A stretch of 64,000 bases of DNA from Geomonas edaphica (GCF_004917075.1 NZ_SSYB01000002.1:333766-397765); one strand, 5' to 3'. Positions 1 to 11,163 are shown, counted from the stretch's first letter. Notes: a model not told the origin generated them from the letters alone. Numbers and translations: made by a program.

Positions 1-379
1 ATTGTTGTGTCAGACATTTTGGGCGACTCAATCTCGCGGGTTTTATAGCATGGGCGGACACTATCCTGCCTCTAAATGGCAACAAATCTCTGTATCTTCG
101 AGAGGCGATGACGGCATTTGAAGGACGTAGGCGGGTCGAGATAGGGCTGTCAGCTGCACTGTTGACTGTCTTTTGAAACTCAGATGAGATCAAAGAGCGA
201 GCTGTGACGATGGAGTAAAAAAGCAGCACTGCACTTAAAGCAAATCAGACGTGGCGTTTAAATGGCGTGTATTGTCGCTGTGTTTTATTAAGCTTGTAGC
301 GAAGCCGTTTTACGACAAAAAAAGAGGATGCCGATACCGGTATCCTCCTTTATTCAGTGTCTTCCAAAGCTTGTAGTAG
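1..379. other. Gene-free stretch at the window edge
   Basis: I see no credible coding region here on either strand. The only recognisable structure is the hairpin near 324-347, which serves as terminator for the minus-strand operon to the right and is listed separately. The remainder, including AT-rich sequence around 230-320, has no motif I recognise. Confidence 0.5.
317..347 (-). terminator. Intrinsic terminator of the minus-strand membrane-protein operon
   Basis: Read on the minus strand, a GAGGATACCG / CGGCATCCTC hairpin with one G-T mismatch is followed by seven T residues (the A-run at 317-323). It lies about 30 bp after the stop codon of the 349-aa membrane protein, the expected place for a Rho-independent terminator. 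Confidence 0.8.
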
Positions 380-1429
380 TTATCTTCGTCCCAATGACAG
401 TGGCCTAGCTGGACCGTTCATCCGTATTGCGGCAGCGAACTCCATCCAGAAGATGAGGTAGATGGAAACCATGAGCGAGAGGCCTATGTTGGCGTTCTCC
501 GGCCCGAGGGTTTTGGTGAGGATCGGGGAGGCGAAGCCGGCGCCCAATGTCCCGGTGGCGCGCTCCAGCAGGTAGAAGACGGGGAGGGTGATGAGGGTCC
601 CTGCCACCATGATGGCGATGCCGCGCCCTCGCTTGACCCAGTACTTGGGGGAGAAGCCGAACATCCTCATAAAGATGACGACGAGGATGATCCAGACCGA
701 GTAGTCCACCGCCGCGTCGGGCAGGGCAAGCTTGTTCTTGACGAGTGCCACTTCAAGTATGGTAACCGCGAAGAGGAGCACGAACATCCAGTTGAACTTC
801 TCGTTCGCCTGGGTCTGCCAGTTGCGGCTGTCCGGCGCCGCGGTCTCGCGCATGGAGTGGTTCGGGGTGCCGAGGGCCGAGAAGAGGATGGCGAACCAGA
901 TCCCCGCGTTGTGGAAGAGGAGCGAGGCGTGGTTGCCGGCTACGTTGGCGATGCGCGACATGGGATCCCGGGCGAAGTCGGCGGCGATGCGCATCAAAAA
1001 GAGGTTCACGATCACCGAGCACATGATGATGACGGTCAGGGTGAAGATGCGCCTTGGCAGCAGATAGGGATCGATGCGGTCCGGAAAACCCAGGATGAAG
1101 GCGAACCAGATCAGGTACATGATGAGCGGGATGCCGAGACAGATGCCGTAGACCGAGTTGCCGGCGAAGTCGCCGTTTTGGGCGTAGATGATGTACTTGT
1201 CGTCGCGCTCAGGGTCGGTGTTCACCGCCTGGACCACTTCCTTCGGTACTTTTTTCACGTGCGGCAAGAGGCCCATGGCGTACCAGCCGTGGTCACCCTG
1301 GGTGGTATCGACGACCCAGTACTGATCCCCCATCATCTCGTCCAGCCCCTGGAAGATGCGCAACGAGAAGACGGCGCAGGTCACGACGACGACCAAGAGA
1401 AGTATCACGTTTGTCAATTTCATCGGCAT
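380..1429 (-). CDS. Uncharacterised polytopic membrane protein
   Basis: This 349-residue protein has no family I can name. It opens with a hydrophobic anchor (LTNVILLLVVVV, about residues 4-24), followed by a roughly 75-residue polar segment probably outside the cytoplasm. About seven more hydrophobic stretches follow, separated by short loops, ending in IYLIFWMEFAAAIR. I chose the ATG at 1429, which has GGAGG eight bases upstream; a longer in-frame start at 1525 lacks such a site and overlaps the gene before it. It is the last gene of a three-gene operon with the 83-aa and 65-aa proteins, just before a terminator. I saw no heme, iron-sulfur or nucleotide-binding motif. A small-molecule transporter or the membrane part of a redox complex are both possible but unsupported. 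Confidence 0.8.
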   Translation of the reverse strand: MPMKLTNVILLLVVVVTCAVFSLRIFQGLDEMMGDQYWVVDTTQGDHGWYAMGLLPHVKKVPKEVVQAVNTDPERDDKYIIYAQNGDFAGNSVYGICLGIPLIMYLIWFAFILGFPDRIDPYLLPRRIFTLTVIIMCSVIVNLFLMRIAADFARDPMSRIANVAGNHASLLFHNAGIWFAILFSALGTPNHSMRETAAPDSRNWQTQANEKFNWMFVLLFAVTILEVALVKNKLALPDAAVDYSVWIILVVIFMRMFGFSPKYWVKRGRGIAIMVAGTLITLPVFYLLERATGTLGAGFASPILTKTLGPENANIGLSLMVSIYLIFWMEFAAAIRMNGPARPLSLGRR

Positions 1430-1461
1430 GTGAAGTTCCTCCGCATCGACGCCCTGTGGGG

Positions 1462-1713
1462 CTATTCCTTGTGGGTGGTCCAGAACATGGAGACCGCGTT
1501 CGCTGCAAAAAGGCCGTAGAGCCACATGGTGTTCCAGGCCGGACCGGACCAGTGGCTGCCGCGGCCGCCACCCACCACGCCTGAGGCAACCACGATGCCG
1601 ATCAGCGCGGTAAAGGCGACCATGGCGACGGCGCGCAGGATCGCGCTGTTACGCCAGGTGTGCCGTTCCAGTTCCTCGAGTCTAGCGAGCAGTTCTAGTT
1701 CTTTTTCACTCAT
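1462..1713 (-). CDS. Small two-helix membrane protein (83 aa)
   Basis: The N-terminal 25 residues (MSEKELELLARLEELERH) are charged and predicted to form a helix or short coiled coil. Two hydrophobic segments follow, about residues 28-50 and 62-77, joined by a Gly/Ser-rich loop (VVGGGRGSHWSG). The start at 1713 has AAGGAG seven bases upstream and is preferred to an ATG nine codons further upstream. Its stop is 32 bp before the start of the polytopic membrane protein, so the two are probably co-transcribed and may form one complex. I do not recognise the family. Confidence 0.75.
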   Translation of the reverse strand: MSEKELELLARLEELERHTWRNSAILRAVAMVAFTALIGIVVASGVVGGGRGSHWSGPAWNTMWLYGLFAANAVSMFWTTHKE

Positions 1714-1784
1714 CGCCTTTCTCCTTTTGCAACAAATCACAGTGGACTAAGCGGTGATCCGTCCGCCTGGCTGAACCCGTCGGC

Positions 1785-1982
1785 TCACACCAGGCAGAGG
1801 TTCGGATCGAGCTTTCCGACCGGAACGCGGTCCGAGAGCTCCTGGTACTTCAGGCATTCCCTGAATCGGCAGCTGCAGAACATGATGATCTGCTTCACGT
1901 CGTGCGGCGAGATGTAGCCGCAGCCTACGTCGCAGTAATCGTCATTTTTGCCGAAGAAGGGGCAGACCTTTGTTTCCTGCAT
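1785..1982 (-). CDS. Cysteine-rich mini-protein (65 aa, 7 Cys)
   Basis: This short soluble protein contains seven cysteines: C7, C17, C21, C36, C38, C43 and C63. Local patterns are CPFFG, CDVGC, CSC and REC, a density typical of metal-binding or Fe-S mini-proteins. There is no signal peptide or membrane helix. A ribosome site (AGAGG) precedes the ATG. It is the first gene after a near-consensus sigma-54 promoter about 65 bp upstream and lies 71 bp before the 83-aa membrane protein gene. The function is unknown; metal binding is inferred only from the cysteine spacing. Confidence 0.75.
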   Translation of the reverse strand: MQETKVCPFFGKNDDYCDVGCGYISPHDVKQIIMFCSCRFRECLKYQELSDRVPVGKLDPNLCLV

Positions 1983-2047
1983 AAGACCTCTATTCCTCTT
2001 TCAAAGCAGACGCCCTCAGGCAAGAAAGGGGTGACGTAAACAGGATT

Positions 2048-2063
2048 AGCAACTGCCGTACCA
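2048..2063 (-). promoter_or_regulatory. Sigma-54 (-24/-12) promoter
   Basis: The minus-strand sequence TGGTACGGCAGTTGCT matches the sigma-54 consensus TGGCACG-N4-TTGCW at all but one defined position. There are exactly ten bases between the invariant GG and GC. Transcription would start near 2038, giving a leader of about 55 bases before the Cys-rich mini-protein. The gene just upstream encodes an NtrC-family activator, the class such promoters need. Confidence 0.75.
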
Positions 2064-2300
2064 ATTTGGTGTTTACCTGCATCATTGGATCTCAAACGCC
2101 TTTAAACCGGTGAGTTACCGCATCGCGGGGCGGGGGCGCGGCGGAGCTTCTCAGTGGGCTTTTTGCAAAAACGCGAAGAAAGCCGAAAGGGGAGGGGCGT
2201 GGTTACCGAGGGGCAGCTTCGTAGGGCTTTTTGCCTCGTTTCATGTAAAGGTGAGTGATATCGGCGGTTTTGGCGGGTAGGGCGCGTCGGGGCTAATGAA

Positions 2301-2350
2301 TTTGCAAGGCTGCAAGTATGGCGGCGCCCCTTTTTGCAATGATGCAAAAA
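2301..2350. promoter_or_regulatory. Paired palindromic sites, candidate activator-binding (UAS) elements
   Basis: Two copies of one dyad lie 32 bp apart centre to centre, about three helical turns. They are TTGCA-aggc-TGCAA (2302-2315) and TTTTTGCA-atga-TGCAAAAA (2331-2350). A related dyad with one mismatch lies upstream of the kinase gene at 5937-5960. Position and spacing fit a dimeric NtrC-type activator acting on the promoter at 2048-2063; this is inference from symmetry and location. Confidence 0.5.
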
Positions 2351-2369
2351 AGAAACGCCGCGGGCAGGA

Positions 2370-3752
2370 CTAGCTGTTGTACTCCTCTTTCCTGATGGCG
2401 TACTTCTTGATCTTTCGGTAGATGGTGGCCATGTTGGTCCCCGCCTCCTTGGCGGCGGCCTCCACGTTCCCCTGGTTCTTGCGCAAGAGGCCTCTCAGGT
2501 ACTCGGTCTCGAAACGCATGAGCGCCCTCGAGTAGTCACCTTCATCGGCCGTAGCCTCGGCGCCCCCCTCGGAAGGGATCACCTCGATGAACTGGGAGAG
2601 CACCGGCAGGGTGATGTAGTCGCTGCTTTCCATGGCGATGCAGGCCTCGATCACGTTCTTCAGCTGGCGGATGTTGCCGGGCCAGGAAAAATCGACCGCC
2701 GCCTCCATGGCGTCGTGGGCGAGCCCCTTTATGTGGGTGCCGAACTTGGCGTTTTGCAGCGAGATGAAGTGGGCGGCGATGAGTGCTATGTCGTCGCGTC
2801 GCTCCCTGAGCGGTGGGAGGTTGATGTTGACCACGTTCAGGCGGTAGAAGAGGTCCTCGCGGAACTCCCCTGCCTTCACTGCCTGCTTCATGTCCGCGTT
2901 GGTGGCGGAGAGGACGCGGACGTCGACCTTGGTGGGGGTGGGGTCCCCCAGGCGGTTGAACTCCTGCTCCTGGAGAAAGCGCAGCAGCGTCTTTTGCACC
3001 GTCATGGGAAGGTTCCCCACCTCGTCGAGAAAAAGTGTCCCGCCGTCGGCGGTCTCCAGCAGGCCGCGCCGGTTCTCCGCGGCGCCGGTGAAGGCCCCTT
3101 TCTTGTAGCCGAAGAGTTCGCTCTCCAAAAGCGAGGCGGGGAGGGCGCCGCAGTTTATGGCGACGAACTTCTTGTCTTTCCTGGGGGAGTTGTAGTGGAT
3201 CGCCTGGGCGATGAGCTCCTTGCCGGTTCCGGACTCGCCGGTGATGAGCACCGAGGTGTCGCGCACGGCGAGCTTCTCGACCCGCTCGAGCACTTCCTTC
3301 AGGGCCTTCGACGCCCCGATGATGTTGCCGAAGTTGAAGCGCCCGACGAGTTCCTCGCGCAGTTCGCGGTTCTCCTCCATGAGGCGGGTGTGCTGCAGCG
3401 CGTTCTTCACCCGGTACAACAGCTCCTCGGGCTCAAAGGGCTTGGTGAGCATGTCATAGGCCCCTTTTCTCAGGGCCTGGATGGACATCTCCACCGTGGC
3501 GTAGGCGGTGACCATGATCACCGGGATGGCCGGGTCCTTCTGCTTCACCTTCTGCAGGAGCTCGAGCCCGTCCATCCCCGGCATCTTGATGTCGGTGACG
3601 AGGAGGTCCCACTGACCGGCCTGGAAGGACTCGGCCGCCTCGAAGCTCCTCGTGAACGCGGAGACCTGGTAGCCGTTGTCGGAGAGGACCGCCTCCATCA
3701 TGCGGCAAAGCCCCTCCTCGTTGTCGACCAACATCACCCGTTTTTTCGTCAT
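2370..3752 (-). CDS. NtrC-family sigma-54-dependent response regulator
   Basis: The 460-residue protein has three domains. An N-terminal receiver has phospho-acceptor D54 in LLVTDIKMPG. A central AAA+ sigma-54 activation domain carries Walker A GESGTGKE near residue 173, an intact GAFTGA loop near 220 and Walker B LFLDEVG. A C-terminal Fis-type helix-turn-helix reads AAKEAGTNMATIYRKIKKY. It should hydrolyse ATP to open sigma-54 promoters when phosphorylated by its partner kinase, encoded 38 bp upstream on the same strand. The start has GGAG eight bases upstream. The most likely target in view is the sigma-54 promoter at 2048-2063 just downstream of its own gene; that link is inferred. Confidence 0.95.
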   Translation of the reverse strand: MTKKRVMLVDNEEGLCRMMEAVLSDNGYQVSAFTRSFEAAESFQAGQWDLLVTDIKMPGMDGLELLQKVKQKDPAIPVIMVTAYATVEMSIQALRKGAYDMLTKPFEPEELLYRVKNALQHTRLMEENRELREELVGRFNFGNIIGASKALKEVLERVEKLAVRDTSVLITGESGTGKELIAQAIHYNSPRKDKKFVAINCGALPASLLESELFGYKKGAFTGAAENRRGLLETADGGTLFLDEVGNLPMTVQKTLLRFLQEQEFNRLGDPTPTKVDVRVLSATNADMKQAVKAGEFREDLFYRLNVVNINLPPLRERRDDIALIAAHFISLQNAKFGTHIKGLAHDAMEAAVDFSWPGNIRQLKNVIEACIAMESSDYITLPVLSQFIEVIPSEGGAEATADEGDYSRALMRFETEYLRGLLRKNQGNVEAAAKEAGTNMATIYRKIKKYAIRKEEYNS

Positions 3753-3790
3753 GGTGCCACTCCGTTATCCGCGCGCGGCGCGGCGTTTTC

Positions 3791-5761
3791 CTAACAGTAT
3801 TCGTCCCTGTTGATGGGAAGCTTCACCTCGACGGTGGTGCCGACCCCCATCTCGCTGGTGATCTCGATCTTGCCGTGATGCTGCTCCACGATCTGCTTGG
3901 TTATCGCGAGACCCAGGCCGGTCCCCTTGACCTTGGTGGTGAAGAAGGGTTCGAAGATCTTCTCGATGTGCTCGGGCGAGATCCCCGCGCCGTTGTCGCG
4001 GAACCTGAGGCAAACCCATTCGTCTTCCACGGCGGCGGTGCTCACCACGAGCTCGCCCCCTCTCTGCATGGCGGCGCCCGCGTTCAGAATCAGGTTTATG
4101 GCCACCTGGCGCAGTTGGTCGCCGTCGACCATGACGCGAGGCAGGGAGAGGTCGAAACTCTTTTGCACCGTCACGTGATGCATGTCGGTGTGGTTCGCAG
4201 CGAAGTCGACGATCTGCTCCAGAAGGTCGTTCACGTTGGTCTCCTCGAGGACCGGCTGCGGGGTCCGGGCGTAGGAGAGGAGGTCCTGGACGATCTTCTT
4301 GCAACGCTTGCTCTCGCGCTTGATCTCGTGGATGAACTTGTAGTTCGGGTCCTCAGGCGTCAGCTTCTTCTCGATGTAGGCGGCGTATCCTAGGATCACG
4401 CCGAGCGGGTTGTTGATCTCGTGCGCCACACCGGAGGAGAGGACGCCGAGGGACGCCATTTTCCCTTGTTGGGCAAGGTTTGCCTCGAGCTCCTTGTTGT
4501 GTTTGATGATCTTGGTCATCCGGTTGAAGGCGGTGGCGAGTTCGCCCAGCTCGTCTTCCGAGTCCACCGGCATGGTCTCGTCCAGCCGCCCCATCTTCAC
4601 CCTCCTGATCACCTCGATCATTCGGCTGATCGGCTCGGTCATAACGCGCGAGGCCAAAAGCACCATGAACACCGCCAGCACCGAGACGAGGATGGTGAGC
4701 ACCACCATGCTCTCGAGGATGCGCCCTTTGATCGCATTCGCCTCCTGGTAAAACTCCTCCTCGTAGGAACCCACCGCAACGATCCAGTTCCACGGCTCGA
4801 AGTACTCGTAGCGCACGATCTTCATGCGGGGCGCCTCGTCCCCCTTGTTCTTCCAGGGGTAGCGGATCCAGCCGTTTTTCCTTTCGCACATCTCCTTGAT
4901 GAAGTGCTGCCCGTTGGAGTCGGTGGCGTTCAGGAAGTTCTTCCCCTCCCCGGTGGGGTGGATCATGAAGTTCCCCGAGGTGTCCATGGCATAGATGTAG
5001 CCGGTCTTGCCCACCTTCTTGCTCTTGATCTTCTCCTTCAGCGCCTCGAAGGAGCGCCGCTCGAAGGCGACGTCCTCGTAGGTCTCCTCGAGATAGCCGC
5101 CGGCGGCGATGATCCAGTCCCATTCCTTTAAGTAGCGGTACGCCACCATCTTCTTTCTCAGCGACTTGTCCCCGAGCGCCGCGTTTTTCCAGGGGTAGAC
5201 GATGTACAGGATCTCGCCAGGCTTCGAGCGTTTCGCCTTTTCGATCATCTCCCTGATGAAGTAGCGCCCGCTCTCGTCGCGGCTATCAAAGACGTTTGCC
5301 CCCTCCTGCGCCACGTGCACCTTCAGCTCGCCGCGGCTGTCCATGGCGTAGATGTAGCCGGTCTTTCCGACGTTCACCTTCAAGAGGGCGTTGCGCGCCT
5401 CGCGCTGGGCCGTCTTCAGATCCATCCGTCCGGTTTTTTGGAGGTTCTGCTGGCTCTTCACCACGTTGTAGGCAAGCTCGGTGACCGTCTGCAGCTCGTC
5501 GTGGAAGGATTTCTCCTTGTCCTGCTTGTAGACCTGGAACTGCTGGTAGTGGGAGTTCAGGAGGTCGACCGTGAAGGAGGCCATGTGCTGCAGGTCATCC
5601 TTGCTGGTCTGGGTGATGCCGAGGTAGGCCTGTTTGGTCGAGATATAACCGATGATCCCACCCACGAGGAAGATGGGGATGATCACAAGGGGGAGCACCA
5701 GAACCACCATCTTCCAGCGCAGCTTCAGGTTGTTGATGAAGTCGAAGAGGTATCTCTGCAC
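3791..5761 (-). CDS. Double-Cache sensor histidine kinase
   Basis: This 656-residue membrane kinase has TM1 at about 19-42, an extracytoplasmic sensor of about 300 residues, TM2 at about 350-370, HAMP, HisKA and HATPase domains. The sensor contains two homologous Cache-type repeats, each with [11 protein letters not shown] (near 131 and 250) and a YPWKN motif (near 189 and 301). The phospho-acceptor is H447 in [10 protein letters not shown]. The N-box ([11 protein letters not shown]), [14 protein letters not shown] and GTGLGLAI motifs are all intact. It forms an operon with the following NtrC-type regulator. Tandem Cache domains of this kind usually sense small organic acids or other periplasmic ligands; the ligand is unknown here. 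Confidence 0.95.
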   Translation of the reverse strand: MQRYLFDFINNLKLRWKMVVLVLPLVIIPIFLVGGIIGYISTKQAYLGITQTSKDDLQHMASFTVDLLNSHYQQFQVYKQDKEKSFHDELQTVTELAYNVVKSQQNLQKTGRMDLKTAQREARNALLKVNVGKTGYIYAMDSRGELKVHVAQEGANVFDSRDESGRYFIREMIEKAKRSKPGEILYIVYPWKNAALGDKSLRKKMVAYRYLKEWDWIIAAGGYLEETYEDVAFERRSFEALKEKIKSKKVGKTGYIYAMDTSGNFMIHPTGEGKNFLNATDSNGQHFIKEMCERKNGWIRYPWKNKGDEAPRMKIVRYEYFEPWNWIVAVGSYEEEFYQEANAIKGRILESMVVLTILVSVLAVFMVLLASRVMTEPISRMIEVIRRVKMGRLDETMPVDSEDELGELATAFNRMTKIIKHNKELEANLAQQGKMASLGVLSSGVAHEINNPLGVILGYAAYIEKKLTPEDPNYKFIHEIKRESKRCKKIVQDLLSYARTPQPVLEETNVNDLLEQIVDFAANHTDMHHVTVQKSFDLSLPRVMVDGDQLRQVAINLILNAGAAMQRGGELVVSTAAVEDEWVCLRFRDNGAGISPEHIEKIFEPFFTTKVKGTGLGLAITKQIVEQHHGKIEITSEMGVGTTVEVKLPINRDEYC

Positions 5762-5906
5762 GGCTCCCCCGAAAAATGGGTTTTCTTTTTGTGCAAATGG
5801 TGGAAACTATCTCGTGTGCAGTTAGCGCGTTTATCGCCGTGTTTACTGGCATTGCACTGAGACAAACACTTTTTTGCAAACACTGCTGACAGTGTAACGG
5901 CGATAC

Positions 5907-5920
5907 TACCGTATACGGTA
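5907..5920. promoter_or_regulatory. Perfect 14-bp palindrome between divergent genes
   Basis: TACCGTATACGGTA is a perfect dyad lying between the kinase gene (minus) and the DUF2156 gene (plus). It could be an operator for either gene. No regulator can be assigned from the sequence. Confidence 0.35.
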
Positions 5921-5936
5921 TGGCAAATGCCAGTCC

Positions 5937-5960
5937 TTTTTTCGCATTTCTGCAAAAAAA
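5937..5960. promoter_or_regulatory. Third copy of the T5-GCA-N4-TGC-A5 palindrome, upstream of the kinase
   Basis: The dyad TTTTTTCGCA-tttc-TGCAAAAAAA has ten-base arms with one mismatch and the same four-base spacer as the sites at 2302-2350. It lies in the divergent region ahead of the kinase-regulator operon. That would be consistent with autoregulation, or with control of the DUF2156 gene, whose TATACT -10-like box is at 5966-5971. Confidence 0.45.
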
Positions 5961-5996
5961 TGAGTATACTGTGACAAATTTTTTCCGGAGAGCGCC

Positions 5997-6878
5997 ATGG
6001 AGATTCCGCAATATCCCGGCTCGCGGGGCATCACGTTGGAGGACAAACCCCTCCTGGACCGGCTTTTTTCCGAGCTGCAGCCGCGCGTCTCGGAACTCAC
6101 CTTCGCGAACCTTTACCTTTTCCGCAAGGCGCACGAATATCGCCTGACCAGAGTTGGGGACGCCGTCCTCGCGCTCGGGCGGGGCTACGACGGCACCCCC
6201 TACTTCCTTCCACCTTTCGGCGGCGACGTCAACGCGGTCGCCCTGAAGCTCCTCGATGAAGGGCTCACGCTTTACGGCGCAGACGACGCTTTCCTCGCGC
6301 GCCATCTCCCATCGGAGCGCTTCGAAGCGGTGCCTGACCGCAACAATTTCGACTACCTTCACGTGAAAGAGGAGATGGTGCAGCTAAGCGGGAAGCTCTA
6401 CCACAAGAAAAAGAACCGGGTGAACTACTTTGTTAACCGGCACCGGCACGAGGTGGAGCTCTTCGCCGAGCGGCACGTGGCGGGATCACTCGCGCTTCTC
6501 GAGGAGTGGGGGAGGGTGAAGATGGAGCTTGCCCCCGCCGGGTCGGTCCGGGGCGAGGTCGAGGGGTGCGCGGAGGCGCTAAGGCTGCATGGTGAACTGG
6601 GGCTTTCCGGGGTCGTGGTGCTGGTGGAAGGGGTGGTGCGCGGTTTTGCCATAGGTGAGCGGCTGAACCTGGAGACGGCTGTCTGCCACTTCGAGAAGGG
6701 GGACAACTTCATGGAGGGGCTTTACCAGCTCCTGGACCGGGAGTTCTCCCGGCTGCTTTTCACCGAATGCACCTATCTGAACCGCGAGCAGGATCTGGGA
6801 GAGGAGGCGCTCCGGCAGGCGAAGCTCTCCTATCACCCGGTGGAGCTCCTCGCGAAGTACCGGGTGCGGAGGCGGTAA
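5997..6878 (+). CDS. DUF2156 family protein (phosphatidylglycerol lysyltransferase C-terminal-like)
   Basis: This 293-residue soluble protein has the features of the DUF2156 family, which carries a duplicated GNAT-like fold related to the catalytic domain of MprF lipid lysyltransferases. Recognisable segments are NLYLFRKAHEY near residue 38, YLHVKEEMVQLSGKLYHKKK near 118 (a hallmark of the family), GFAIGERLN near 220 and TYLNREQDLG near 258. There are no membrane helices, so if it transfers an aminoacyl or acyl group it does so without the MprF flippase part. The start is preceded by GGAG seven bases upstream. It is divergent from the kinase operon and convergent with selU. The substrate is unknown. 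Confidence 0.8.
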   Translation: MEIPQYPGSRGITLEDKPLLDRLFSELQPRVSELTFANLYLFRKAHEYRLTRVGDAVLALGRGYDGTPYFLPPFGGDVNAVALKLLDEGLTLYGADDAFLARHLPSERFEAVPDRNNFDYLHVKEEMVQLSGKLYHKKKNRVNYFVNRHRHEVELFAERHVAGSLALLEEWGRVKMELAPAGSVRGEVEGCAEALRLHGELGLSGVVVLVEGVVRGFAIGERLNLETAVCHFEKGDNFMEGLYQLLDREFSRLLFTECTYLNREQDLGEEALRQAKLSYHPVELLAKYRVRRR

Positions 6879-6891
6879 GCCTTCCTGGCGG

Positions 6892-7920
6892 CTACGTCGT
6901 CCGCGCCGCCAGGCGCTCTTCCAGCTCTTTTGCCGCCTGGTCGAAGTCCTCCATGCAGAGGTCGAAGTCGGCGTCCCAGGTGCGGTTTTTGTAATAGACC
7001 TTGTCGTAGTAGTCGATCACCAACCCCTTCATGAACTCTTCCATTTCCCAGCGCTCCAGGTTCTCGCCGAGCTCATCGCAGCGCTTGCCCCCAAGCTTCT
7101 TCCTGATGCGCTGCAGCGCCGTCGCCATTTCCTCCTTGTACTCGGGAAGGCCGTACTCATCGATCAGACGCACGACGCGGGTTTCCAGCGAGGCATGGCA
7201 CCACACCCTGATCCCCTGCGCCATCTTCTGGTAGAAGTCGCCCGGAAGCGAGACGCGCCCGATCCGCTCGCTCTCACCCTCGAGGATAAGAGGCTCGCCT
7301 TCGGGCGCCCTGCGGCAGGCATCCCAAAGGAGGGTCTCGAAGCGTTTCTGGGTGAGGTCCTGGTTGAGCCCAAGCTGGCCGAAGGCCGAGCCGCGGTGGC
7401 AGGCGAGTCCCTCGAGGTCGAGAGTGGAGCGGCCGCGCTCTTTCAGGCGCTGCAAAAGGGTGGTCTTGCCGATGCCGGTCATGCCGTGCAGGACGACGAG
7501 CGGCACCTTGGGCGTGAAAGGGGTGAAGTACTCGCCGACCACGTGGCGGAAACTCTTGTAGCCGCCGATCAACTGGGTCGCCTTGAAGCCGGCGAGGTCG
7601 AGTATGACGGTGACGGTCTTGCTGCGTAGTCCCCCGCGCCAGCAGTAGACGAGGATGGGGCGTCCTGCCGCGGCGTCCGCGATCTCTTGCACCATGGCGG
7701 GGAAGCGGTGCGCGGTGAGCTCCAGACCGCGGCGGCGCGCCGCGTGGGGGCCGTCCTCTTTGTGCAGGATGCCGATCTCGACCCGCTCCTCGTTGGTGAG
7801 CAGCGGAACGTTGATGGCTCCGGGGATGTGGTCCTCTACATATTCAAGAGGGGTGCGGACGTCGACTATCAGGTGGGTGTCGATAAGTTCTTCGTTGAAC
7901 GGCGTTGTTTCCACGTACAT
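6892..7920 (-). CDS. selU: tRNA 2-selenouridine synthase
   Basis: The 342-residue product replaces sulfur with selenium in 2-thiouridine at the wobble position of certain tRNAs, using selenophosphate. An N-terminal rhodanese domain carries DVRTPLEY, DHIPGAIN and the catalytic cysteine C93 in VYCWRGGLRS, the signature of SelU/MnmH. A C-terminal P-loop domain carries GMTGIGKTTL near residue 134, matching the family's geranyl-transfer and selenation module. I set the start at 7920, with AAGGAG five bases upstream; an upstream in-frame ATG at 7983 extends without a ribosome site. No selD or selA is visible nearby, so the selenophosphate supply must be encoded elsewhere. Confidence 0.93.
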   Translation of the reverse strand: MYVETTPFNEELIDTHLIVDVRTPLEYVEDHIPGAINVPLLTNEERVEIGILHKEDGPHAARRRGLELTAHRFPAMVQEIADAAAGRPILVYCWRGGLRSKTVTVILDLAGFKATQLIGGYKSFRHVVGEYFTPFTPKVPLVVLHGMTGIGKTTLLQRLKERGRSTLDLEGLACHRGSAFGQLGLNQDLTQKRFETLLWDACRRAPEGEPLILEGESERIGRVSLPGDFYQKMAQGIRVWCHASLETRVVRLIDEYGLPEYKEEMATALQRIRKKLGGKRCDELGENLERWEMEEFMKGLVIDYYDKVYYKNRTWDADFDLCMEDFDQAAKELEERLAARTT

Positions 7921-8277
7921 TGGGCTCCTTTTCCGGCGGCCCATTATAGAGATGCGGCAGTGGGAATGCAAGAACGTCCGCACAGGCCGACGGATGGAGT
8001 TCCTCCCCCTGGAGGGGGGAGGTCGGGAGGGGGGTGGGGCACCCGGGCAGGTTTGGCACGTTTTGGCAGGACGCTGCGCCCCCCCTCCCTGACCCTCCCC
8101 CTCCGGGGGCGGGGAAAACGTACGGGGTGTCGGCCGAACGGGGGAGGGGACTGCCGGGCAATATTACACCCGGAAAACCCTGCAAGACTGGCGCCTTTTC
8201 AGTTGAGGGATTCTCACTTTTATGGTAGCGTACACTGTTTTTTTTATCCTGTTTTAACTGCTAAGGAGATTTCATAG
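7921..8277. other. Intergenic region between selU and secA
   Basis: About 357 bp without a gene. It contains the long C/G-rich inverted repeat at 7999-8118 (listed separately) and the divergent leader regions of selU and secA. The ribosome site AAGGAG at 8262-8267 belongs to secA. I could not assign a confident promoter. Confidence 0.5.
7999..8118. repeat. C-rich paired-hairpin palindromic repeat
   Basis: The two ends are inverted copies of each other. The left arm contains TTCCTCCCCCTGGAGGGGG followed by GGGAGGGGGGT. The right arm contains CCCCCCTCCCTGACC followed by CTCCCCCTCCGGGGG. Each end also folds into its own short hairpin. The core at about 8041-8073 is non-repetitive. The size and lack of coding capacity suit a REP/MITE-like element dispersed in intergenic DNA. 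Confidence 0.7.
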
Positions 8278-11154
<2,877 letters not shown>

Positions 11155-11163
11155 TCTAAAAGA

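Larger units (their letters stand above)
1983..2369. other. Regulatory intergenic region between response regulator and Cys-rich operon
   Basis: About 390 bp without a convincing gene; an 81-codon minus-strand open frame here has no ribosome site or recognisable content. The region holds the sigma-54 promoter at 2048-2063, two TTGCA-N4-TGCAA palindromes at 2302-2315 and 2331-2350, and a further TTTTTGCAAAAA palindrome at 2160-2171. The layout (enhancer sites about 240-280 bp upstream of -24/-12) is typical of a promoter controlled by an NtrC-type activator. Confidence 0.65.

Noticed and set aside
2102-2347. 81-codon minus-strand frame in the regulatory region
   Set aside because: It has no ribosome site, its Arg/Pro-rich content is unlike a protein, and it overlaps the proposed activator sites.
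8050-8070. Sigma-54-like TTTGGCACGTTTTGGCA inside the repeat upstream of secA
   Set aside because: The GG-GC spacing is one base short and it lies in the core of a repeat; secA is not expected to use sigma-54.
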